A DNA stretch of 64,000 bases from Candidatus Latescibacterota bacterium (lineage in GTDB: Bacteria > Latescibacterota > UBA2968 > UBA8231). The notes beneath the pieces were generated by a model. It was given only the letters and a program-made list of their open reading frames with translations, did not search any database and had not been told where the DNA came from. Of the stretch, positions 7,893 through 15,188 are shown piece by piece (position 1 is the stretch's first letter; each line of letters begins with the position of its first letter). The translations under genes and the position numbers were made by a program. Location of the stretch: the NCBI GenBank assembly GCA_022826515.1, contig JAJDUT010000087.1:1-64000 (forward strand). Reading direction: 5' to 3'.

Positions 7893-9315
7893 ACAGCACC
7901 AAGAGCGTAAAAACCTCCAGCCGCCCAATCAGCATAGCAAAGCAGAGGATCCACTTGGCAACCGAATTGATGTCGCCGTAGTGGTGGACGACTTCCCCTA
8001 GGCCCGGTCCTAAGTTGTTGATGCAGGCGGCTACCGCGGAAAAAGATGTAGTCAGATCCAAGTCGGTGGCGAGCACGGCGAGGAACATGAGCGTGAACGT
8101 CAGCACGTACACCGAGAAAAACCCCCACACCGCTTCCATGACCCGATCGGGAACAGCCCGCAGCCCCACCTTAATGGGGAGGACGGCGTTGGGATGGATC
8201 AGGCGCATGATCTCTCGGCTACCCTGCTTTAGAATGAGCAACAGACGCATCACTTTTATGCCCCCTGCCGTTGAGCCGGCGCAGCCGCCGGTAAAGGAGC
8301 CGAGGAATAATAGAAACGGCAGCACGCTGGGCCAGACCGAATGGTCCGCAATGCTAAACCCCGTGGTGGTGACAATAGACACAGTGGCGAAGAGGCCGTA
8401 GCGCAGGGACGCGACGGTGTCGTGCTCGTTGTGGGTAAAGAGGATCAGCCAAGCGATTAGGGCAGTGATTAGCAAAATGACTAGGTAGGTGCGGCATTCC
8501 GGGTCGATGCGGTACGGATGCAGTGATCGCTGGCGAAAGGCGTAGAAGTGCAGCGTGAAGTTGATGCCCGATAGCACGATAAAAAAGATGGCGACTAGCT
8601 CGATGGCTTGGCTGTTGAAAAAGCCGATACTGGCGTCGTGGGTGGAAAAGCCGCCGATGGCAACCGTTGAAAAGCTGTGGGCGATGGCGTCGAATGGCTC
8701 CATGCCGGCCAGCCAATAGGCCAAGGCACAGGCCACGGTCAAACTCAAGTAGATGAACCAAAGGGCTTTGGCGGTCTGGGTGATCCTCGGCGTCAGCTTT
8801 GAATCCTTGATGGGGCCGGTGATCTCAGCGCGAAAAAGCTGCATGCCACCGATGCCGAGCATGGGCAATACGGCGATGGCGAGGACAATGATGCCCATGC
8901 CGCCCAACCATTGGAGCTGCTGGCGGTACAACAAGATGGAGCGGGGCAGGTCGTCTAGCCCTTGGATGACCGTGGCACCGGTCGTGGTCAAGCCGGAGAG
9001 GGACTCGAATACGGCGTCGGTAAAGGTCAGTTCAGGCTGGTCGGACAGCATCAGCGGAAAGGAGCCGTAAAAGCCCAAGACGGCCCAGAACAAGACCGTT
9101 ACCAAAAAGCCGTCTCTGATCCGCAACTCGGCACGCTGCTTGCGCGTGGGCAACCAGCACGCAAGCCCGGTGACGAGCGTAATGGCAAAGGCCGACAGAA
9201 AGGCGGTTGTCGCTCCGTCGCGGTAGAGGAGGGATACGCCAGCGGGCACCAACATGCTGACGCTAAACAGCGTCAACAGGACGCCTAGGACCCGAAATAC
9301 AACTGCGGCGCGCAT
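7867..9315 (-). CDS. trkH: Trk-type potassium uptake membrane protein (TrkH/TrkG)
   Basis: 482 residues of inner-membrane K+ channel-like transporter. The four pore loops are visible: TTTGATV (about 110-116), AIGGFST (219-225), TTTGFS (316-321) and NNLGPGLG (433-440); each supplies a filter glycine as in TrkH/KtrB. The intramembrane gate region (GGCAGSTAGG, about 343-352) and the conserved QWLGGMGI segment near 135 are also present. It is read after trkA with a 7-bp gap, so the regulatory and membrane subunits are co-expressed. Length is normal. Confidence 0.95.
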   Translation of the reverse strand: MRAAVVFRVLGVLLTLFSVSMLVPAGVSLLYRDGATTAFLSAFAITLVTGLACWLPTRKQRAELRIRDGFLVTVLFWAVLGFYGSFPLMLSDQPELTFTDAVFESLSGLTTTGATVIQGLDDLPRSILLYRQQLQWLGGMGIIVLAIAVLPMLGIGGMQLFRAEITGPIKDSKLTPRITQTAKALWFIYLSLTVACALAYWLAGMEPFDAIAHSFSTVAIGGFSTHDASIGFFNSQAIELVAIFFIVLSGINFTLHFYAFRQRSLHPYRIDPECRTYLVILLITALIAWLILFTHNEHDTVASLRYGLFATVSIVTTTGFSIADHSVWPSVLPFLLFLGSFTGGCAGSTAGGIKVMRLLLILKQGSREIMRLIHPNAVLPIKVGLRAVPDRVMEAVWGFFSVYVLTFTLMFLAVLATDLDLTTSFSAVAACINNLGPGLGEVVHHYGDINSVAKWILCFAMLIGRLEVFTLLVLFSPAFWRK

Positions 9316-9322
9316 GCGTTCC

Positions 9323-10666
9323 TTACCCTCCGAAGATCTTTCTCACTTCCTCATGGACGTAGTGCCGGGCGAAGACCACGGCTTTGTCGCCGGGGTGGAT
9401 GCGCGTATCTCCGCACGGGATGATCACGTGATCGCCGTGGACGACAGCGCCGATGATCGAGTCCCTGGGCAGGCGGATGGAGATCAGGGATTTTTGGGTG
9501 ATTTTGCTGCGGTCGTGGGCGATGTACTCGACGGCTTCCACGTCGAGGCCGGGCAGGCTGGCGATGGAGGCGATGCGCTGGTGCCGCACGTAGCGCTGGA
9601 CGGCGTTGACGGTCAGGAGCTGTTTGCTCAACACCGAATCGAGGCCGATGGCCGGGGTGATGGGCATGTAATCGACGTTATTTACCAAGGCGATGGCGCG
9701 CGGCACTTCGAGGTGCTTGGCCACGAGCGTCGAGATGATGTTGACCTCGTCGTTGCCAGTAACGGCGACAAAGGCGTCCATGTCGGCCAAGCCCTCGACG
9801 GCCAACAGGTCGTAGTCGGTGCCGTCGCCTTGGATGACCAGTACGTTGGCGAGTTGGTCGGCGATTTGCCGGGACCGGTCAGCGCGGCTTTCGATGAGCC
9901 TGACGTGCATCTCTGAGGAAAGCTCTTGGGCGACGAATTGGCCGATGAGGCCGCCGCCGAGAATCGCGATGTCGTTGATGCGGTGATCGGCGAGACCGGT
10001 CAAGCGGACCACCGAGGGAATGAAGTCGGGATCGCTGATGACGAAGATGCGGTCCTCTGGCAGCAGCTTGGTGCTGCCCCTGGGGATCAAGGTCTGCTGT
10101 TTGCGCTGGATGGCGACGAGGCGCATGGGGATGTCGGCAAACTGCCGCCCCAATTCGGTCAGCGGAGCGTGGAGCAGGGAGGATTGGTGGTCCAGGCGCA
10201 TACCCAGCAAGACGAGTTTGCCCTCGGCAAATTCGACTAGGTCGGTGGCGCTGGACTGGCGGATGAGGCGGACAATGGCGTCGGCGGTTTCCTTCTCGGG
10301 GTGGATGAACTGATCGACGCCGAGTTCTTGAGGACTGAAGATAAAGTCGGGCGCGGCGAATTCGGGATTGCGGATGCGGGCGATGGCCGATTGGACGCCC
10401 AGCTTCTTGGCCATTCTACAGGCGAGCAGGTTGACCTCGTCATTGGTGGTCATGGCGGCGACGAGATCCACCTGCTCAATGCCGAGCCCGCGCAAGTCCT
10501 GCAAACTAGTGCCATTGCCCTCGGCGACGATGATGTCAAGCTGTTCGCTGACGCGCTTGACGCGGCTGGGATCAGTGTCGATCTGGGTAATGTCGTGCCC
10601 GTCTTGGCTCAGTTGCTTGCTCAACTGGAAGCCAATGGCTCCGGCACCTATGACCAAAATGTGCAT
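9323..10666 (-). CDS. trkA: Trk system NAD-binding regulatory subunit TrkA
   Basis: 447 residues with the duplicated RCK architecture of full-length TrkA: first Rossmann motif GAGAIG at residues 7-12 and second GGGLIG at 238-242, each followed by a TrkA_C-like domain. The peripheral cytoplasmic ring of this protein binds NAD(H) and nucleotides and gates TrkH, whose gene follows 7 bp later on the same strand. The sequence begins MHILVIGAGAIG, which fixes the start. Upstream lies the 30-bp palindromic repeat and then rhaM in the same orientation. Confidence 0.95.
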   Translation of the reverse strand: MHILVIGAGAIGFQLSKQLSQDGHDITQIDTDPSRVKRVSEQLDIIVAEGNGTSLQDLRGLGIEQVDLVAAMTTNDEVNLLACRMAKKLGVQSAIARIRNPEFAAPDFIFSPQELGVDQFIHPEKETADAIVRLIRQSSATDLVEFAEGKLVLLGMRLDHQSSLLHAPLTELGRQFADIPMRLVAIQRKQQTLIPRGSTKLLPEDRIFVISDPDFIPSVVRLTGLADHRINDIAILGGGLIGQFVAQELSSEMHVRLIESRADRSRQIADQLANVLVIQGDGTDYDLLAVEGLADMDAFVAVTGNDEVNIISTLVAKHLEVPRAIALVNNVDYMPITPAIGLDSVLSKQLLTVNAVQRYVRHQRIASIASLPGLDVEAVEYIAHDRSKITQKSLISIRLPRDSIIGAVVHGDHVIIPCGDTRIHPGDKAVVFARHYVHEEVRKIFGG

Positions 10667-10690
10667 GGTTTTTCAGGCAAATTCTGCGTT

Positions 10691-10720
10691 GTAGGGGGCG
10701 GTTTGTAAACCGCCCCCTAC
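10691..10720. repeat. 30-bp palindromic repeat, copy 1
   Basis: Arms of 14 bp (GTAGGGGGCGGTTT and its complement) around a 2-nt centre. It abuts the TAG stop of rhaM and lies upstream of trkA. A second, fully palindromic copy is at 57321-57350 and also sits at a TAG stop. The RNA would form a very stable hairpin able to protect or terminate the rhaM transcript, but the identical dispersed copies point to a mobile repeat family. Confidence 0.85.
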
Positions 10721-11035
10721 CTAGTCGATGTGGAAGACCTCGCGTAAGTCTTTGGCAATAGGGCTGTCGTCCGGGTTGGAGGCCATGATGTCCTTCATGT
10801 AGGTCCACCAACGGCGGCAATCCGGCGTCGCGGCGATGCTGTTCCAGCGCTCCTCGTCCTCAATTTCTACGTAGGCAAAAAGCTGGTGGGTGTCGGCGTC
10901 GAGGAAAATGGAGTAGTTGTGGACTCCGTGGTCTTTGAGGGTTTGCTCCAACTCGGGCCAGATGGGGTTGTGGCGCTTTTCGTATTCGGCGTGTTGGTCG
11001 GGATTGACTTGCATGACAAAGGCTTTGCGGATCAT
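10721..11035 (-). CDS. rhaM: L-rhamnose mutarotase (RhaM/RhaU family)
   Basis: 104 residues, the exact size of E. coli RhaM, and collinear with it: [12 protein letters not shown] start, RHNPIWPEL (His22, proposed catalytic), EERWNSIA and the paired Trp segment RRWWTYM. It interconverts alpha and beta anomers of L-rhamnose or a similar sugar in the cytoplasm. Bases AAGGAG lie just upstream of the ATG on the minus strand. The DUF6785 membrane gene ends 87 bp upstream in the same direction, consistent with a sugar uptake and utilisation pairing; no other rhamnose genes are in the window. Confidence 0.92.
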   Translation of the reverse strand: MIRKAFVMQVNPDQHAEYEKRHNPIWPELEQTLKDHGVHNYSIFLDADTHQLFAYVEIEDEERWNSIAATPDCRRWWTYMKDIMASNPDDSPIAKDLREVFHID

Positions 11036-11122
11036 GGCTGTTTGCTCCTTTTCTTAATTATTGTGCCAAGTGTCTGGCATTTCGCTTGCTGAGTCAAATT
11101 GAGCGTATATTACGGGGCCAAA

Positions 11123-13063
11123 TCAGAAATTGAAGATCATGTTGCCCTCGACGCCGTAGGCCCCGTCGATGAAGAGCCACAGGCAGGCGGTGGTGAAGTC
11201 GCCGAGGATTAGTCCCAAGAAAAATGGCAGTAGGGCGCGGTAGGCGCGCACCCCGCCGTAGCGCAGGATGGTCGCCTTGAGTAGCCAGGCCAAAAAGATG
11301 GACAACCAGCCATAGTAAACAATGGTAAAGGTGGAGGCGATGGGGAAACCCAAAGGATGCAGGGGCCACCAGGCGAAGCGATGGCGCAAAAAGAGCAGGG
11401 CCGCCATGACGAAGCTCCCGCTGGCGGTGAAGGCGAGGCGCGGGGCAAACGACGGCTCGGGCGCGTTGTACACCGAGGCCATATAGGTGAAGGGCCAGCG
11501 CGGCGCGCCGCTAAAGTACCAGCCGTGCAGGTTGATGCCGCCGTAGGTATAGGCGAGAGTCATGGTAAACCAAATCGAGCCGAGCAGTCCCACAGCGATG
11601 GCGGCAAACAAAGCCCAAGGCAGCCAGCGCGGCGCAGGCGAGTCGCCGGAGGTGAGCTTGAGGCTGTGCATGACGGCGTTCATCATGTTGGCCGCGGTCT
11701 CGCCCATCCACACCGTGCTCAGACCCAAGCCGGTCATGTTGCCAAGGCCGAGGGTCTCGGGGCCAATGCCCCGGGTAATGAAGGCCTGCGGGGCCATCGG
11801 CGTCTGGCAGCCGGGGATCCCGGCCTCGCAGACGATGCGCGACAGGCCGATGAAGACGATGAGCGCCCCTACCACCAGCAGCACGGCCGCGTACAGGGAG
11901 AGGCCGGTGAGCGTCAGCCAAGCGACCATGAACGCCACGCCGACTGCGAGACCGCCAAAGGCCGTGCGCGGGGCCATGAGTTCGCCGGGGGCAGGCTCGC
12001 CTTTTAGCGCTTGGCTCCACAGGCGGCGCAGATGGGCGCGGGCGGTCCACATCACAAAGAGGGCCAGCACCAAGAGGCCACCGGCCTGCTGATGGGAGAC
12101 CGGGACCGAGCCGCCGCCCGAGGTCCAGATGTCGCCTCCGCCGATGACGAGGCCGATGCGAGCAAAGACGACTTTTTCTAGGGTGTAGAACAAAAAGAAG
12201 AACCAGATGCTGAAGGAGACGCTGAGCGCCATTAGGTAGGCTAGGCCCAAGATCGGCAGGTTGATCCGCCAGGGCAGGCCGACGCTGCCTTGGAGCAGGG
12301 ACAGGCTGCCGTTGAGGGCGATAGGCTGGAAGGCGTCGTGGTAGTAGTTGAGCGAGTTCCACGAGTGGATCAGGAGCGGCACGGCAAAGCCCAGCCACAG
12401 CAGGCGGTTTTTGAACAAGCGGCCGAAAAGGGACTCGGAGTCCGCGTCTTCGAGCATGGTAAGCGGCAGGCGGGTGAGGGGAAAGACGAGCCGCTCGTTG
12501 GCGACCCACTGGCCTCGCAGCAGCACGCCGAGGCAAAAGAGGACCCAGTAGAAGGTGAAGAGAAAGCAGAGCCAAGCGGCTAGCGGGCGGCTCCAAGCGG
12601 CCCACGGTATGGCGCTACCTTGGGGCAGCCCCTCGTAGAACAGGCGCACGGCCTCGGTATCGCTGGGTGCTAGCCAAGGATGGATGTACTCGACGAAAAG
12701 CTCTTGCCAGGCATTCTCCGGCGTGGCATAGTACGCGGCTCCGGTGATGACCGACAGGAAGCTGCCGGTGAAGCCGGTGGTAACCACGACTGCTCCGACC
12801 AGCATCATGGCGTACACGGCGATGAGTTCGGCGCGGGAAAAGGCCCACGCACGGCCCAGCATCTTGAGCAAGGGCAGGGCCGCGGCCGTTAGCAGAAAGA
12901 GGAAAAGGACAGCGATGAGGGGGATGGCATTGCTGGTGATTTGCGATCCCTTGACGATGAGAATCCCCCAAGGGCTCAGTACGCTGATCGCCCCCACGAG
13001 GAGCAAACCCGTGAGGACGGCGCGGAGGGAGAAGGCGGGTGGTTGGGGTGGCAATGAAGACAT
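11123..13063 (-). CDS. DUF6785/DUF6784-type polytopic membrane protein, copy 2
   Basis: 646 residues from ATG 13063; longer upstream frames add a low-complexity, non-homologous stretch and would run into the divergent gene. It shares the family set: YYATPENAW, FYEGLPQGSAIPWAAW, an LRGQWVANERLVFPL loop, RIVCEAGIPG, WWPLHPLGF and the C-terminal YGGVRAYRALLPFF helix. About a dozen membrane spans. It precedes rhaM on the same strand and is divergent from a solute-binding protein gene, so a sugar transport role is plausible but unproven. Confidence 0.75.
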   Translation of the reverse strand: MSSLPPQPPAFSLRAVLTGLLLVGAISVLSPWGILIVKGSQITSNAIPLIAVLFLFLLTAAALPLLKMLGRAWAFSRAELIAVYAMMLVGAVVVTTGFTGSFLSVITGAAYYATPENAWQELFVEYIHPWLAPSDTEAVRLFYEGLPQGSAIPWAAWSRPLAAWLCFLFTFYWVLFCLGVLLRGQWVANERLVFPLTRLPLTMLEDADSESLFGRLFKNRLLWLGFAVPLLIHSWNSLNYYHDAFQPIALNGSLSLLQGSVGLPWRINLPILGLAYLMALSVSFSIWFFFLFYTLEKVVFARIGLVIGGGDIWTSGGGSVPVSHQQAGGLLVLALFVMWTARAHLRRLWSQALKGEPAPGELMAPRTAFGGLAVGVAFMVAWLTLTGLSLYAAVLLVVGALIVFIGLSRIVCEAGIPGCQTPMAPQAFITRGIGPETLGLGNMTGLGLSTVWMGETAANMMNAVMHSLKLTSGDSPAPRWLPWALFAAIAVGLLGSIWFTMTLAYTYGGINLHGWYFSGAPRWPFTYMASVYNAPEPSFAPRLAFTASGSFVMAALLFLRHRFAWWPLHPLGFPIASTFTIVYYGWLSIFLAWLLKATILRYGGVRAYRALLPFFLGLILGDFTTACLWLFIDGAYGVEGNMIFNF

Positions 13064-13104
13064 GGATTGATAAAATAAAGAAAAACGAGAAGGGTGTTTT
13101 GTCC

Positions 13105-15102
13105 GTGCTGAATTGTAGGATGGTGTGGAGTATAGGCGCGGCTGCGTGGTTGGGCTGTGCTCCGGTCGAAACCGAGCGCTCGATTGCGGCCGCTGATGGC
13201 CAACGCGCGGTGCCAGCGGGCGACATTCCGCGGCGCGCGTGGCCAGCAGCTTGGTTCCAGCCACCGGCCACGGCGTCAGCCGTGGGATTGCAGACCTTCC
13301 GCCAATCGCCCGTGCTCGATGAATGGGTGGCGGCCGGTGAATTGCCGCCGGTTGCCGAGCGCCTGCCCGACGACCCCGTGGTGGTCGAACCTTACGGAGA
13401 AATTGGCCGCTACGGGGGCACGGCCCGGTTGTTCTTCGCAGGTGAAAGCCTGATCAACGTGCCCGAGGGCGTGCTGCGTCCGGGGCCGCAAATGCGGTTG
13501 AATCTGCCGAATTTTGCGGCCAAGGCCGAATACCGCAATGGCGCGCGGACCTTGCGGATCACTCTGCGTCCCGGCCACAAGTGGTCCGACGGCCATCCCG
13601 TAACGGCTGACGACTATGTGTTCTGGTTCAACCACGTGCTGATGAACGAGGAGCTCACGCCGGTGGTGGAGCCTCGGTTCAAGGGCGCGCGCATCGAAAA
13701 GCACGACGCGCATAGCTTCAGTTATCACTTTCCTCAGCCGATGCCGCTGTTTGTCAACCACCTCGCCCACAACAGTTCGCGCTTGGTAATGCCTGCGCAC
13801 TTCATGCGCCGCTACCATCCGGCGTTTACCGATCCGGCGCAGTTGGAGCGCGAGGCCGAAGATCTGGGTTTGCAGGACTGGCTCACCTATTTTGGGGCAG
13901 TCAACAGCACGACCGATCTGATGTACTTCAATCGCCCCGTGCTGACGGCGTACGTATTGGTCAGCCGGACTTCGACGCGCGCGCTGCTGCGCCGCAATCC
14001 CTACTATTTCAAGGTGGATCCTGAAGGCAACCAGTTGCCCTATATCGACTATCTGGAGGTGCAGCGGGTCGATAGCCCCGAGATCATGGCGGCCAAAGCC
14101 TCGACCGGACAGGTTGACTTTGCCGGTCGGCAGTTTATGACGGCCGATATTCCGCTGTTTAAGCGCTTTGAGCAATACAACGACTATTCCACGTACGTCT
14201 GGCCGCGGCCGTACGGCTCGGACGTGGTGTTGCAGTTCAATTTGAACCATCCCGACGAAGGGCTGCGGCGGATTTTCCAAGACGTGCGCTTCCGCCGGGC
14301 GATGTCGCTGGCCATCAATCGAGAGGAGATTAACGACATCGTTTACTTTGGCTACGGGGTGCCGCGCCAGCTCACGGTAGTGTCTGCAAGTCGCTACTTC
14401 GAGCCAGAATTTGCCACGGCTTGGGCGGAGTTTGACCCGGCGCGGGCGCGAGGGCTGTTCGACGAGATGGGGCTTGTCGATCGCGACGGGGATGGAAGGC
14501 GCGAGCGGCTCGACGGCGAGCCATTGCAAATCACCTTGGAGTACATGATCGGCGAGACGCCCAAGCAGGTTACCCTAGACTTGGTCTCGGCCTACTGGCG
14601 TGAGGTGGGGGTAAACGTCAATCTCAAACAGATTAGCGGCACACTGCAGCGGATTCGCGCTAGGGCTGGTTTGATGGACATGACCATCTGGCATGCCGAC
14701 CGCAACGCGGATATCCTCTTTCCCATTGAGCCGTACTGGTACGTGCCGACCAATGGCGGCTGGGAGCAGAGTCAATGGTCTAAGTGGACGCGGTGGTACT
14801 TCTCCGATGGCGCACTCGGGTGGGAGCCGCCGGCGCAGATTAAGGAACTGATTGGTTGGTGGGAGGTACTGCGCCGCACCACGGACGAGGAAGAGCGCAT
14901 TGCGATGGGCAAGAAGATTCTCCGCAGCCAAGCCGAGAACTTGTGGGCACTCGGCGTCATTGGCTTGGGGCCGCATCCGGTCGTGGTCAGCCGCAAGCTG
15001 CGCAATGTGCCGCCCCAGGGCTATTGGGGTTGGGATTCGCGCTGGACGTGGCCGTATTATCCGGAGACTTGGTATTTGGACAGCGAGCAGATTGCAAGGT
15101 AG
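13105..15102 (+). CDS. ABC transporter solute-binding protein, family 5 (oligopeptide/nickel type)
   Basis: 665 residues from GTG 13105, chosen because GAGAAGGG precedes it and it yields a short lipoprotein-like leader ending WLGC; ATG 13054 or 13120 are alternatives. The SBP_bac_5 core is clear: LRPGHKWSDGHPVTADD near residue 155 and the cluster FQDVRFRRAMSLAINREEI near 390. Such proteins capture peptides, sugars or opines for an ABC importer. No permease or ATPase genes follow, so partners must be encoded elsewhere. The gene is divergent from the DUF6785 copy 2 gene with about 40 bp between starts. Confidence 0.85.
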   Translation: MLNCRMVWSIGAAAWLGCAPVETERSIAAADGQRAVPAGDIPRRAWPAAWFQPPATASAVGLQTFRQSPVLDEWVAAGELPPVAERLPDDPVVVEPYGEIGRYGGTARLFFAGESLINVPEGVLRPGPQMRLNLPNFAAKAEYRNGARTLRITLRPGHKWSDGHPVTADDYVFWFNHVLMNEELTPVVEPRFKGARIEKHDAHSFSYHFPQPMPLFVNHLAHNSSRLVMPAHFMRRYHPAFTDPAQLEREAEDLGLQDWLTYFGAVNSTTDLMYFNRPVLTAYVLVSRTSTRALLRRNPYYFKVDPEGNQLPYIDYLEVQRVDSPEIMAAKASTGQVDFAGRQFMTADIPLFKRFEQYNDYSTYVWPRPYGSDVVLQFNLNHPDEGLRRIFQDVRFRRAMSLAINREEINDIVYFGYGVPRQLTVVSASRYFEPEFATAWAEFDPARARGLFDEMGLVDRDGDGRRERLDGEPLQITLEYMIGETPKQVTLDLVSAYWREVGVNVNLKQISGTLQRIRARAGLMDMTIWHADRNADILFPIEPYWYVPTNGGWEQSQWSKWTRWYFSDGALGWEPPAQIKELIGWWEVLRRTTDEEERIAMGKKILRSQAENLWALGVIGLGPHPVVVSRKLRNVPPQGYWGWDSRWTWPYYPETWYLDSEQIAR

Positions 15103-15188
15103 TTTTTTGGTCGCGTTCTTCGATTTTTATTAACCGCTAGTAGGGTTAGGTCCCCAAAAGCAAACTTCAACTAAAGGAGCGAATTTGA

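Noticed and set aside
11511..12605. 364-codon second minus-strand frame within DUF6785 copy 2
   Set aside because: It is arginine-, proline- and histidine-rich noise in the shifted frame of a well-conserved membrane protein gene.
13276..14529. 417-codon open frame on the minus strand opposite the solute-binding protein gene
   Set aside because: GC-rich codons of the real gene open the opposite frame; the translation has no domain text, and the plus-strand protein is a clear SBP_bac_5 member.
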